Positions 47,989-59,406 of a DNA stretch of 64,000 nucleotides are shown here, in pieces; the stretch's first letter is position 1, and each line of letters starts with the position of its first letter. The position numbers were made by a program, and so were the translations under genes. The stretch is from the NCBI GenBank assembly GCA_964596775.1, contig CAZQVN010000010.1, positions 1-64,000 of the forward strand, read 5' to 3'. The notes beneath the pieces are model-generated. The model was not told where the DNA came from. It ran no database searches and saw nothing but the letters and a program-made list of their open reading frames with translations. Source of the DNA: CAZQVN01 sp964596775. Its GTDB lineage: Bacteria > Eisenbacteria > RBG-16-71-46 > JABDJR01 > JAWXBZ01.

Positions 47989-48306
47989 GCGCAGTGCCCT
48001 GGTTCGATCGGGACCCCCGTCACCTGTGATGTGGTTGCGCCTGTGTTCAGTGGCCTGATCCCGTTTCGCCGCTTGAGTTGGACGCCCCGACCGCGGGGAT
48101 GGTTGGGAATGTGTTCGCCCCGGGTTCCACCGGTGGCCGAAAGGTGTCTGACAGGCCGTCGAACCACTTCCGGCCGATGGCCCGAGGCATCTGCCCCGAT
48201 TCCGCTGGAAAGGTCATTGTCGGCGCAGGGCAGAATAAATTAAAATGCAGTTCCAATCGACGGCGTTACCGGCGGCACTGCAGATGTGGGATCGGATGGC
48301 GCAAAC
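47989..48306. promoter_or_regulatory. Divergent spacer, ECF sigma operon and STAS-like gene
   Basis: This 318-bp spacer has small open frames on both strands without ribosome sites or protein-like composition. An AT-richer patch (AGAATAAATTAAAATG at about 48232-48247) lies 60 bp before the plus-strand gene and may hold its promoter. Nothing else is recognised. Confidence 0.35.
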
Positions 48307-48744
48307 ATGGAACCCATCTCCTACCGGATTCTTGAAGACTATATCCATATCGATCTCGGGGGAAGCCGTCTTCTCGACCGCGCCCTCGCCGATTCGCTGG
48401 TGACCGCCATCCAGACGACGGTGGCCATGGGTTATCCGGCCCGGGGGGAACCACGGGCCCGGAGCGGGCGGGAAGGAAGCACTGAACCTCGGGCCATCCC
48501 GACGCATGTTCTCCTCACGGGTCGGGTCTCGCGGCGAAGTCTCTCCCCTACCGACGTGATTGCCCTGGGCGATCAATTCCTGCGCATGGGGATCGTCAAC
48601 ATGAAACTCGCCGTCTGCTTCCCGGAATTCGTCCCGGACGAGATGTCCGATGCGCACATCGCCATGATGGCCAACCGCGGTGTGAGGATCGCCCTCTTTG
48701 AATCTCCCGCCGCCGCTGTAGAATGGCTCCGCGGTAACGATTGA
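48307..48744 (+). CDS. Small protein, possibly STAS/SpoIIAA-like
   Basis: A 145-residue soluble protein that I do not recognise with certainty. The order of elements resembles SpoIIAA-like STAS domains: ISYRILEDYIHIDLGG, a variable linker, THVLLTGRVSRRSLSP, VNMKLAVCFPEF, and RIALFESPAAAVEWLRG at the end. Those domains bind nucleotides or lipids and act in partner switching. ATG 48307 is used; GTG 48286 is possible. The GH63-like gene follows after 40 bp. Confidence 0.6.
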   Translation: MEPISYRILEDYIHIDLGGSRLLDRALADSLVTAIQTTVAMGYPARGEPRARSGREGSTEPRAIPTHVLLTGRVSRRSLSPTDVIALGDQFLRMGIVNMKLAVCFPEFVPDEMSDAHIAMMANRGVRIALFESPAAAVEWLRGND

Positions 48745-48784
48745 CGGGGTGCGGACCGGGCCCCGACTGAACACGGGGGGCCTG

Positions 48785-51457
<2,673 letters not shown>

Positions 51458-51566
51458 GGCCCTGTCGGGCCGGATGTACCCTTCACCGCTGTTCGGTGCC
51501 CGCCCCCTGGCACCGCACGCCCGTACCGGGAATCCGCCCGGATCCACCGAAGGAGGTTGCACGAGC

Positions 51567-52094
51567 ATGAAACTCCGCTCCCTGTTCTCCGTGATACTGA
51601 TCGGACTGATGAGCCTGGGGCTGTCCCAGGCCGTTTCCGCCCAGTCCAAGCCGGCCAAGCCCGCGACGATGAGCATCTCCGATTCCAACAAGGCGCGTTT
51701 CCGGATGTTCTGGGACGAGATCATCAACGCAAAGAAGGTGGCCATGATCGACGAGTTCTTCGATGCCGCCTTCGTCGAACACCAGGTGACTCCGGGATAC
51801 ACACCGGATGCGGCCGGCACGAAGAAGTTCTTCACGGACATGCTGACGGCTTTCCCGGACATGAAGGCCACGATCGACATCATGACCGGCGACGGGGATC
51901 TCGTCGCGGCCCTGACGACCCTGACCGGAACACACAAGGGAGAGTTCATGGGTGCCCCGGCCACGGGCAAGACGGTCACGTTCAAGGTTTGCGACATCGT
52001 GCGGATCAAGGACGGAAAGGCGGTCGAACACTGGGGCGTGTCGGAGGATCTCGCAATCATGACCCAGCTCGGCCTGGTCCACATGGGTCACTGA
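51567..52094 (+). CDS. Exported SnoaL-like (NTF2-fold) protein
   Basis: A 175-residue protein with signal peptide (SLFSVILIGLMSLGLSQAVSA). The body fits SnoaL-like ester cyclases: FFDAAFVEHQVTPGYTPDA, AFPDMKATIDIMTGDGDLVA, and VCDIVRIKDGKAVEHWGVSED. The catalytic acid and histidine of the fold are plausible. The substrate is unknown. AAGGAGG stands 11 nt before ATG 51567. Confidence 0.82.
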   Translation: MKLRSLFSVILIGLMSLGLSQAVSAQSKPAKPATMSISDSNKARFRMFWDEIINAKKVAMIDEFFDAAFVEHQVTPGYTPDAAGTKKFFTDMLTAFPDMKATIDIMTGDGDLVAALTTLTGTHKGEFMGAPATGKTVTFKVCDIVRIKDGKAVEHWGVSEDLAIMTQLGLVHMGH

Positions 52095-52100
52095 CGGAGA

Positions 52101-52868
52101 TTGAAACCCGATCCACGGATTGAAACGGGGGCTGCCCGGAGCATCGGCGGGCAGCCCCCGGTCCTCGAACTCCAGGCGTTTCTGGACCGGACCCTGGGGC
52201 GCCGCCGGGGATTGCGCGTTCTCGAGGCCGGCTGTGGATCCTCCGACCATTTCGACTTCGGGCCGGACCGCCACCTGACCGGCATCGACATCTCGGAAAA
52301 GCAGCTGGCCCGGAACACGGCGCTCGACGAAGCCATCCACGGCGACCTTGAAACGTTCGACTTTCCCGAGGACGCGTTCGACGTGATCGTCTCCTGGAAC
52401 GTCCTGGAACACCTGAACCGCCCCGGCACCGCCCTCGATCGGCTCGTTCCCTCGCTCCGCCCGGGCGGGCTGATGATCCTCGGAATGCCGAACCCGCGTT
52501 CCGTAAAGGGCCTGGTGACGAAGCTCCTCCCGCATGCGCTGCACGTGGCCTATTACCGGCACGTTCACGGCAACCGCAACGCGGGACGGGACGACATGGG
52601 ACCGTTCCGCACGTACATGCGGCGGGACATCTCGGCTCCCCGCCTGCGCGCGCGGGCGGCACGGAACGGGCTCGAAGTCGTTTACGAGGATGTCTACGAC
52701 ATCCTCGACGTGATCCCGACGGCCGGCCCGAAAAAGCCGTTCTGGCTCCTGTACCGCTCGGCCCGCGACCTCTCCCGCCTGGTTTCATTCGGATTCCTCG
52801 GCGGCAGCGAACTCATCGTCGTGCTGCGTCGGCCCCTTGCCCCGGACACGGCCGCCCCCTCACAATGA
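52101..52868 (+). CDS. SAM-dependent methyltransferase, class I
   Basis: A 255-residue methyltransferase. RVLEAGCGSSDHF is motif I for SAM binding, HLTGIDISEKQLARN is motif II region, FDVIVSWNVLEHLNRPG and LRPGGLMILGMPNP complete the fold. The only start is TTG 52101, six bases after the previous stop, with a weak ribosome site, so coupling with the preceding gene is possible. The target is unknown. It is followed by a four-helix membrane protein. Confidence 0.82.
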   Translation: MKPDPRIETGAARSIGGQPPVLELQAFLDRTLGRRRGLRVLEAGCGSSDHFDFGPDRHLTGIDISEKQLARNTALDEAIHGDLETFDFPEDAFDVIVSWNVLEHLNRPGTALDRLVPSLRPGGLMILGMPNPRSVKGLVTKLLPHALHVAYYRHVHGNRNAGRDDMGPFRTYMRRDISAPRLRARAARNGLEVVYEDVYDILDVIPTAGPKKPFWLLYRSARDLSRLVSFGFLGGSELIVVLRRPLAPDTAAPSQ

Positions 52869-52907
52869 CGCCGTTTTCCGAACCCAATCACGGAGGATGA
52901 CCCCGCA

Positions 52908-53369
52908 ATGAGCCAGCTGTTCAGCCTGTCCCTGCTTCTCCATCTCGTCGCGTTCGCCCTGTACACCGGCGCGGCCATCTACTCGGCAAAGCTGCTGCGC
53001 AAGTCGGCGGACGGGAGCCTCGCCCCGCCGGCCCGCGACGCGCTGGAATCGATCGCCGCCTCGATCGTCACGAAAGCCCAGCTTCCGGCGATCTTCGTCT
53101 CCGTCATTTCCGGCGTCATGCTGCTGATGGCGAAGCCGTTTTACATGAAGAACCCCGGCATGCACATCAAGCTGACGATCGTGTTTCTCCTGCTGGTGAT
53201 CGCGCACCTCGAAATGTTCAACGCGCGGAAGATCGTGCGGGCGCGGGCGTCCGGAGGCGGTGATGTGGAGATCGCGGCACGGAAGGGGCGGCACGGCCTG
53301 TTCGCGACCCTCGACATCGTGGGCATCCTGGCGATCGTCGGGGTCGTGGCCTTCATGTTGATCGGCTGA
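52908..53369 (+). CDS. Four-helix membrane protein, HemJ/CopD-like
   Basis: A 153-residue protein with four hydrophobic segments. A histidine in LHLVAFALYTG (helix 1), LPAIFVSVISGVMLLMAKP (helix 2), and MHIKLTIVFLLLVIAHLEMF (helix 3, with two histidines) fit the haem- or copper-binding topology of HemJ/CopD-like proteins. The assignment is tentative. ATG 52908 follows a GGAGG-containing stretch. Confidence 0.6.
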   Translation: MSQLFSLSLLLHLVAFALYTGAAIYSAKLLRKSADGSLAPPARDALESIAASIVTKAQLPAIFVSVISGVMLLMAKPFYMKNPGMHIKLTIVFLLLVIAHLEMFNARKIVRARASGGGDVEIAARKGRHGLFATLDIVGILAIVGVVAFMLIG

Positions 53370-53377
53370 CGGGCGGC

Positions 53378-53845
53378 CTACTCGCGGTCCCGGTAAATCT
53401 CCTCGCAGAGCCGCGACAACTTCGCGCACTCCTCGGCGGACAGTCGCTCGGCCACCCAGTCGTTGACGGCAGCGATGCCGGGATGGATCCGGTCAAGAAG
53501 CTCGATTCCGGCCGGCGTGATCCGGTTCACGGAACGGCGGCGATCCCCCGCGTCCCGGACCCGGGTGACCAGCCCCAGCGACTCCAGGCGGTCCAGGATC
53601 CGGGTGACGTCGGGGGCGCGGTCGAGGAGCCGCCGGGCGATGTCGCCGCGGGAATAACCCTCGGTGCCTCCACCTTTGAGTATGCGCAGGACGTTGTAGA
53701 GTGGGTTCGTGAGTCCGAACTCGCGGCAGACCGTTTCGGTGCGATCCCGCAGCATGCCGGACACGACGAAAAGATTGAGAACCGCTTCGTGCGCCGGACT
53801 CTCGAACCGAACTGTCAGGATCCGTTTCTTGAGCGCTTCACCCAT
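53378..53845 (-). CDS. MarR-family regulator
   Basis: A 155-residue winged-helix protein. RGDIARRLLDRAPDVTRILDRLESLGLV is the recognition-helix region, and VRDAGDRRRSVNRITPAGIELL is the wing. It is convergent to the membrane-protein gene. The operator was not identified. It may control the convergent or divergent neighbours. Confidence 0.9.
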   Translation of the reverse strand: MGEALKKRILTVRFESPAHEAVLNLFVVSGMLRDRTETVCREFGLTNPLYNVLRILKGGGTEGYSRGDIARRLLDRAPDVTRILDRLESLGLVTRVRDAGDRRRSVNRITPAGIELLDRIHPGIAAVNDWVAERLSAEECAKLSRLCEEIYRDRE

Positions 53846-53947
53846 GCGGTGACGTTAGCTCGTGCGGCATCGTGTTGCAACCATCCGGCGGCATCGGGCC
53901 GGAGTTGCCAAGCCTGCGGTTGAGGGAAGCGGGCCGGACGGGCGGCC

Positions 53948-55882
53948 TCAGGCCGCCTTCCTGACCTCCGCCGGGAACACGACGTGAAACGAAGCGCCGC
54001 GACCGGGCGTCGAGTACACCTTCAGCTTTCCGCCGTGACTTTCCACGATCCCGCGGCTGATCGGCAACCCGAGGCCGGTCCCCTTTCCCTCTTCCTTGGT
54101 CGTGAAGAACGACTGGAAGATGTTCCCCTTCACGTCCGCGGGAATGCCGGGCCCGTTGTCGGATACCTGGACGCAGACGTAGCGTCCGTCGCCGAACCCG
54201 CGCACCCGCAGCGTGACCCGGCCGCCGTCCGGCATCTCCGACACCGCGTCCAGCGCGTTCGTGATCAGGTTCGTGAGGACCTGCTGGAGCTGGTTGGCGT
54301 CGCCCATGATCCGCGGGAGCCCTTCGGCGCAGATCACTTCCAGGCGGGCCCGCGACTTCTTGATCTGCGGGGCCAGGAAACGCGCGGTTTCCGCGGCCAC
54401 ATCGCCGAGCGACACCGGCGCGAGTTCGAACCGGCTCCGGCGGGAGAACTTGCGCAGCCCGGCCACGATCCCGGCCATGTAGTCCACCGCGCCGACGATG
54501 AGTTCCAGCGCCCTGTTGTGCGGGCTGGCCGGCCCCAGTTTGCCCTGGGTGATCTGCGCGTAGCCCTTCACGGTGGCCAGCGGCTGGTTCAGCTCGTGGG
54601 CCAGGCCGGCACCGAGTTCCCCGAACGCGGCCATCTTGGCCGCCTGGAGCAGCCGGGCCTGCGTTTCCTTCAGCTCACTGTTCGATTCCTCGAGCTGCCG
54701 GCTGCTCTGGACGAGCCTCGCGTGGCTCTCCTCCAGTTCGCGGGTCCGATCGAGCAGGCGGGCGTTCGTTTCCGCGAGCTGTTCGTGGCTCATGCGGATA
54801 CCGAAGCTCATCTGGTTGAAGGCGGCGGCAAGGTTCGACAGCTCCTCCCCACCCGTTTCCGGCACGTCGCGGGAGTAGTCGCCCCCGGCGATCCGCCGCG
54901 CCGCCTGCGACAGTCTCAGAATCGGCCGGGTGAGCTGTCGGGAAAAGAGATAGGACAGAACGAGCCCGGCGAGAAGCGCCGCGGCCCAGATGCCCACCAT
55001 CAGGTCGCGGATCGCGGCCACATAGGCCAGGGCCTGGTCCAGCGACCGGTGCAGGATGAACGTGCCCACGACCTGCCCGTCCGGATCATGAATGGGCGAC
55101 CAGAGCGTCATGTACCGCTCTCCCGCCATCCGGACTTCCAGGGGTGTCTGGTCCTTCGGAATGTCGTTGCGGGCATCGGCAAAGTAGTCGGAGAGAAACT
55201 GTTCCCGTTCCCGGTCGGCGGGGCCGCAGCACCGGGCGATCGGCCGCTGGCCTCCGAGGATGACGACTTCCGCCTGGGTCTGCCGGCGGATCCGGGTGGC
55301 CAGTGCGTCGTCGAGGCGCTCGCCGAGCATCAGGACTCCGAGCGGGGTTCTCCCCGCTTCCACGGGGACGAGCGCCACCTGGAACAGCTCGCCGCCGATG
55401 TTCAGGCATCCTTCGGCGTTTCCCGTCGTCGTGGCGCGGTGCTCCAGCTTCCGGAAACCGGGAACCGTCCAGGCCGAGGCGATGACCTTCCGGTCGCGTA
55501 GCGCGATCACCGGCGCCCCGTTCAGATCGGTGATCGCCAGGAAATCCACGCCGAGGCTTTCCATGATGTCGCGGGCCACCGGAGCGATCGTGGCCACCTG
55601 CTGCTCCCTCTCTTCGGAGGTCGCCAGCGGGTCGTAGACGGCCGCCGCCGCCTTGAAGTAGGGGAGTTCCGAAACGAGGTGCGCCGTGCGGGTCAACTGT
55701 TCGCGCCTCTCCTGCCGGAGAGCGTCGAACGAGGCGCGGGCGGAAGCGAGTTCGATCGAAAGCTTGGAGTGGGCCTCTTCCGAGATCTTCCGCTCGACGC
55801 CGGCGAAGGTCAGGACGGCAAACGGAATGATGATCGCCAGAACGACGAGGAGGATGCGATCCTGGAGCCGGCCCCGGATCAT
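53948..55882 (-). CDS. Sensor histidine kinase with extracytoplasmic Cache-like domain
   Basis: A 644-residue kinase. The first membrane helix is at about 8-28, followed by an extracytoplasmic domain of about 260 residues (FLAITDLNGAPVIALRDRK is a Cache-type strand). A second membrane helix is near 300-320, then HAMP, then a coiled-coil region (about 365-415). The kinase core has the phospho-histidine in GAGLAHELNQPLATV, the N box LITNALDAV, and VSDNGPGIP and GKGTGLGLPI. No response regulator is adjacent. It is coupled by ATGA to the cupredoxin-like gene upstream, so the sensed input may be related to it. Confidence 0.93.
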   Translation of the reverse strand: MIRGRLQDRILLVVLAIIIPFAVLTFAGVERKISEEAHSKLSIELASARASFDALRQERREQLTRTAHLVSELPYFKAAAAVYDPLATSEEREQQVATIAPVARDIMESLGVDFLAITDLNGAPVIALRDRKVIASAWTVPGFRKLEHRATTTGNAEGCLNIGGELFQVALVPVEAGRTPLGVLMLGERLDDALATRIRRQTQAEVVILGGQRPIARCCGPADREREQFLSDYFADARNDIPKDQTPLEVRMAGERYMTLWSPIHDPDGQVVGTFILHRSLDQALAYVAAIRDLMVGIWAAALLAGLVLSYLFSRQLTRPILRLSQAARRIAGGDYSRDVPETGGEELSNLAAAFNQMSFGIRMSHEQLAETNARLLDRTRELEESHARLVQSSRQLEESNSELKETQARLLQAAKMAAFGELGAGLAHELNQPLATVKGYAQITQGKLGPASPHNRALELIVGAVDYMAGIVAGLRKFSRRSRFELAPVSLGDVAAETARFLAPQIKKSRARLEVICAEGLPRIMGDANQLQQVLTNLITNALDAVSEMPDGGRVTLRVRGFGDGRYVCVQVSDNGPGIPADVKGNIFQSFFTTKEEGKGTGLGLPISRGIVESHGGKLKVYSTPGRGASFHVVFPAEVRKAA

Positions 55883-56553
55883 GGGTCGGAGGGATTCTCG
55901 AGATCCAGGTCGACGTTCATCGGTTCACGGCCGACCCGGACCGGCCGCAGATCCTCCGGCTCGGCAAGCCCCTCGTGCCACACGCGCACCGTGTAGTCGC
56001 CGGGGGGCACGTCACGGAGTTCGTACTCCCCCGTGGCGGAAGCGGACGTGAACCAGGGTGTTTCCGTCACCAGGATGTAGCCGATCATCTGGGGGTGGAT
56101 TTCGCAGAAGAGCTTGACCAGGCCCGGTTTCGTGAACGTGACCGACCGGGAGTTGCCCTGCCGGTACCGGCCAAGGTCGAACTTGCGCGGCGTCGACAGG
56201 GAAAAGACGTTGTGATAGAAACTGTCGCTGTTGAGGAAGTCCACCGTGCCGCCGACCATGACCGGCAGCGCCCTCGGCTGAAACTGCTCGTCGCGCTGGT
56301 CCATGACGACCGGTTCGGCGGGAGGCTTCGGCAGCGCACCGCGGGTCTTCGGCTCGAGCAGGACGATCAGCGGGTGCGGGATCTTCCCCTTCGGCGCGGC
56401 CTCGCGGCGGTACTTGCCGTACCCCGAGTGCCGCGTCCGGGGCGGCTCCGGCGCCCCGCTGATCCGCCCCGTCAGCGTCGCGGCTCCCACCGCGGGGGCG
56501 GCGAGGGCCAGGGCGAGGACTCCGGCGACCAGGCACTTCGATCGAAATTTCAT
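55879..56553 (-). CDS. Exported cupredoxin-like protein with carboxypeptidase-regulatory-like end
   Basis: A 224-residue protein with signal peptide (CLVAGVLALALAAPAVGA). A cupredoxin-like beta-sandwich has VDFLNSDSFYHNVFSLS with H114 and LVKLFCEIHPQMIGYILV with C150, H153 and M156, the pattern of a type 1 copper site. The C-terminal part (GEYELRDVPPGDYTVRVWHEG) is a carboxypeptidase-regulatory-like unit. It is placed between a sensor kinase and an outer-membrane barrel gene, suggesting a copper- or redox-linked envelope unit. Confidence 0.85.
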   Translation of the reverse strand: MKFRSKCLVAGVLALALAAPAVGAATLTGRISGAPEPPRTRHSGYGKYRREAAPKGKIPHPLIVLLEPKTRGALPKPPAEPVVMDQRDEQFQPRALPVMVGGTVDFLNSDSFYHNVFSLSTPRKFDLGRYRQGNSRSVTFTKPGLVKLFCEIHPQMIGYILVTETPWFTSASATGEYELRDVPPGDYTVRVWHEGLAEPEDLRPVRVGREPMNVDLDLENPSDP

Positions 56554-56555
56554 GG

Positions 56556-57824
56556 TCAGAACCTCGCCGTCAGCTGGAAGGCATAGTTGTCCGCGTCGAA
56601 GTCCGGATCGTCGGGATAGCGCCACCCCTGGTAGGCGTAGCGGATTTCCCAGGCGCGGGCCGGACGCCAGCCGGCGCCCAGTTCGAAGCGATTCACGTCG
56701 GCATCCCAGTCCGCGGTGACCTCGGACGGCGACGTGATGCCGTGGAAGTCGATCGTGTCCCAGCGACCGCCCACCGAGAAGAGCGGCGAGAGCGTCCACT
56801 GTGCCTCCGCGTACCACCCGAACGTGTCGAGGTGCGGCGGCAGCCAGCGCTCCGGCGAAGTGTTCTCCGGCGTTTCGAAACGGTTCCAGATCGCTTCGCC
56901 GCGGACCACCAAGGGACCGACGCCGTACTCGAGATCCGTGCCCACGACGATCTGATCGTACTCCTCGGACCGGTGACCGGTGGCCAGGCCCGGCTGGTTC
57001 CGCGGCAGGTAGGCGCCCGTCGAGGCGGACACTCCGGCGCGGGCCCCGATGAGGGCTCCCGGAAGCCGCGACACGCCGACCCGACCGATATAGCCCGGTT
57101 CGTCGTTCGACTCCTGCCCGTCCCCGACCGGGTTGCTCTGATTTCCGTAGGTGACGGCCCCCGAGTACTCCAGAACGCCGTGCGCTCCGAACACCTCGAC
57201 CCCCGTACTCCAGCAGGCTTCGTACAGGATCGGCATCCCCTTGAAGCCGCCCCCCTTCGGGTCGACGTAGTTCACTCCGTACTGGCCGCGGCCGCGGCGG
57301 GCCACCAGGGAGTCCCCGTTGACGGGAATAAGGTTGTGACGCAGGTTCGTGTGATAGTTAAGGATCAGCGGCACGCCGATGACGGGGTTCGAGCGCTGGT
57401 GGATGCGCTCGGCGAACGTTCCGAACATCAGCGGAAGTTTCCCCGCCTGGATGTTCAGCCATTTCCGGTCGGCGACCTCGTGAAACGACACCCAGGGACG
57501 GAGGAACGTGTTCGTGGCGCTGCCGAAGGCACCTTCGTCCAGGAGTCCCTGGATCTCGAGCTGCGCATGCTCCGAAAGGGGGAGCGACGCGTTCAGCAGC
57601 AGGCGGTAGGTGTTGAAGGGCGTGTCGTCGCGATTGGCCTTGTTGAGCTGACGGCCACGCTCCCCTTCCGCATGCGTGATGGTGGCCTGTCCGGACACCG
57701 AGGCTTCGGCCCGGAACGGTGCGGCGGTCAGCCCCAGGAGCAGAATCAGTCCTGCGGGCAACGTGAAGCGGACACGAGCGTTCGGGGTGTCGGCGTGGCG
57801 GCGTCGATGGGTTTTCCGGACCAT
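56556..57824 (-). CDS. Outer-membrane beta-barrel protein
   Basis: A 422-residue protein with signal peptide (RVRFTLPAGLILLLGLTAAP). The mature part has alternating strands, such as AQLEIQGLLDEGAFGS, WYAEAQWTLSPLFSVGGRWD and FELGAGWRPARAWEIRYAYQGW, and ends in YAFQLTARF with a terminal Phe, as expected for barrel insertion. Probably a porin or similar. ATG 57824 is chosen for the signal peptide. The downstream cupredoxin gene starts two bases past its stop. Confidence 0.82.
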   Translation of the reverse strand: MVRKTHRRRHADTPNARVRFTLPAGLILLLGLTAAPFRAEASVSGQATITHAEGERGRQLNKANRDDTPFNTYRLLLNASLPLSEHAQLEIQGLLDEGAFGSATNTFLRPWVSFHEVADRKWLNIQAGKLPLMFGTFAERIHQRSNPVIGVPLILNYHTNLRHNLIPVNGDSLVARRGRGQYGVNYVDPKGGGFKGMPILYEACWSTGVEVFGAHGVLEYSGAVTYGNQSNPVGDGQESNDEPGYIGRVGVSRLPGALIGARAGVSASTGAYLPRNQPGLATGHRSEEYDQIVVGTDLEYGVGPLVVRGEAIWNRFETPENTSPERWLPPHLDTFGWYAEAQWTLSPLFSVGGRWDTIDFHGITSPSEVTADWDADVNRFELGAGWRPARAWEIRYAYQGWRYPDDPDFDADNYAFQLTARF

Positions 57825-57963
57825 GATGGAATAATTATCGACCCGCGGACAGGAAGCTTGAGGATAAGGCTTGTCCACCCAATCGTTTGTTGGCCTGGGC
57901 CTCCACGGTCCGGCCGGGGGAAAGCCTCTCACGGACCGCCCGGCACCGTGATATTCTGCCGAC
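57825..57963. promoter_or_regulatory. Divergent spacer, barrel operon and glcDEF
   Basis: A 139-bp spacer. On the plus strand TATTCT at 57952-57957 lies six bases before the GTG start of glcD, so that transcript may be leaderless. On the minus strand a patch ATAATTATCGA near 57831 could hold the barrel gene promoter. Confidence 0.4.
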
Positions 57964-59406
57964 GTGAGACTCCCCCGGACTCCCATTCCCGCCGACCTGG
58001 CCGCGCGCCTCCGCGCCCTCACCGCACCCGACGCGGTCATCGAAACCGGAGCGGGCCTGTCCGTCTACGAATGCGACGGGATGACCGTGGAAAAGGCTGC
58101 GCCTCGGCTCGTCGTGCACCCGGCGACGACGGCCGAAACGTCCGCCGTCCTGAAGCTCCTCCACGAGCTCCGGATACCGTTCATCCCCCGCGGCGCCGGA
58201 ACCGGCCTGGCCGGCGGAACCATCGCGCTGGAGGCTCCGGTCGTAGTGGCCACGACCCGTCTCAAGGAGATCTTCGAAATCGACATCGACAACCGCCGGG
58301 CCCGGGTCGGCGCCGGCGTCGTCAACCTTTCGGTGACGAAGGCCGTCGAGGCGGAAGGGTTCCTGTACGCCCCCGACCCGTCCAGCCAGCAGGCCTGCAC
58401 GATCGGCGGCAACGTGGCCACGAACTCCGGCGGGCCGCACACGCTCAAGTACGGTGTGACCGTGGACCATGTCCTCGGCGTCACGCTCGTGCTGCCGAAC
58501 GGTGACGTGATCGAACTCGAAAACACCCCGGACGCGCCCGGCTACGACCTGACCGGCCTCGTCGTCGGCCACGAGGGCACGTTCGGAATCGTGACGGAGA
58601 TCACGGTGCGGCTGGTGCGCCGGGCGCCCGCCGTCCGCACGCTGCTCGGTGTGTTCGACACGATCGAGGACGCCACGAAAACGGTGTCCGGCATCATCGC
58701 CGCCGGGATTGTTCCGGCCGCGGTGGAACTGATGGACAATCCGATCCTCGCCGCGCTGAACAGCGCGTTCGGCATGGACTTCCCCGAGGACGCGGCCGCG
58801 GTCGTCCTGATCGAGGTGGACGGCCTCGACGACGGCCTCGACCGGCAGGCGGATCACATCGACCAGGTCTGCCGGGAGAACCGCGCCCGCGAAGTCCGCC
58901 GGGCCCGGAGCGACGCGGAACGGCTGAAGCTGTGGGCCGCGCGCAAGAAGGCGTTCGGCGCGATCGGCCGCCTGGCCCCGAACTACCTCACGCAGGACGG
59001 CGTGGTGCCCAGAACGAAGCTCCCCGAAGTGCTGGAGCGGATCCGGGTGATCTCCGAATCGCTCGGCGTCCGCTGCGTGAACGTGTTCCACGCCGGTGAC
59101 GGCAACCTGCACCCCTGCCTGCTCTACGACGAAAAGAATCCGGACGAGGTGCGGCGGGTCCTCGAGGCGTCGTCCAAGATCCTCGGCGTCTGCCTGGACC
59201 TCGGAGGCAGCCTGACCGGCGAGCACGGAATCGGCGTGGAGAAGATCGCGCTGATGAACCGCCTGTTCTCCGAGGAGGACCTCGAGGTCATGCGCCGCGT
59301 CCGCGCCGTCTTCGATCCGCGCCGGCACTGCAATCCTCACAAGCTGCTGCCGGAGCGGGGCGGCGTGTGCGTGGAAGTGTTGCCAAGAAAGCAGGCAGCG
59401 TCATGA
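57964..59406 (+). CDS. glcD: Glycolate oxidase subunit GlcD (FAD-linked)
   Basis: A 480-residue FAD_binding_4 protein. The FAD domain has RGAGTGLAGG and IGGNVATNSGGPHTLKYGVT. The C-terminal part has NVFHAGDGNLHP and GGSLTGEHGIG, typical of GlcD and D-lactate dehydrogenases. It oxidises glycolate (or D-lactate) in the glcDEF complex. The start is GTG 57964. The stop overlaps glcE (ATGA). Confidence 0.93.
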   Translation: MRLPRTPIPADLAARLRALTAPDAVIETGAGLSVYECDGMTVEKAAPRLVVHPATTAETSAVLKLLHELRIPFIPRGAGTGLAGGTIALEAPVVVATTRLKEIFEIDIDNRRARVGAGVVNLSVTKAVEAEGFLYAPDPSSQQACTIGGNVATNSGGPHTLKYGVTVDHVLGVTLVLPNGDVIELENTPDAPGYDLTGLVVGHEGTFGIVTEITVRLVRRAPAVRTLLGVFDTIEDATKTVSGIIAAGIVPAAVELMDNPILAALNSAFGMDFPEDAAAVVLIEVDGLDDGLDRQADHIDQVCRENRAREVRRARSDAERLKLWAARKKAFGAIGRLAPNYLTQDGVVPRTKLPEVLERIRVISESLGVRCVNVFHAGDGNLHPCLLYDEKNPDEVRRVLEASSKILGVCLDLGGSLTGEHGIGVEKIALMNRLFSEEDLEVMRRVRAVFDPRRHCNPHKLLPERGGVCVEVLPRKQAAS

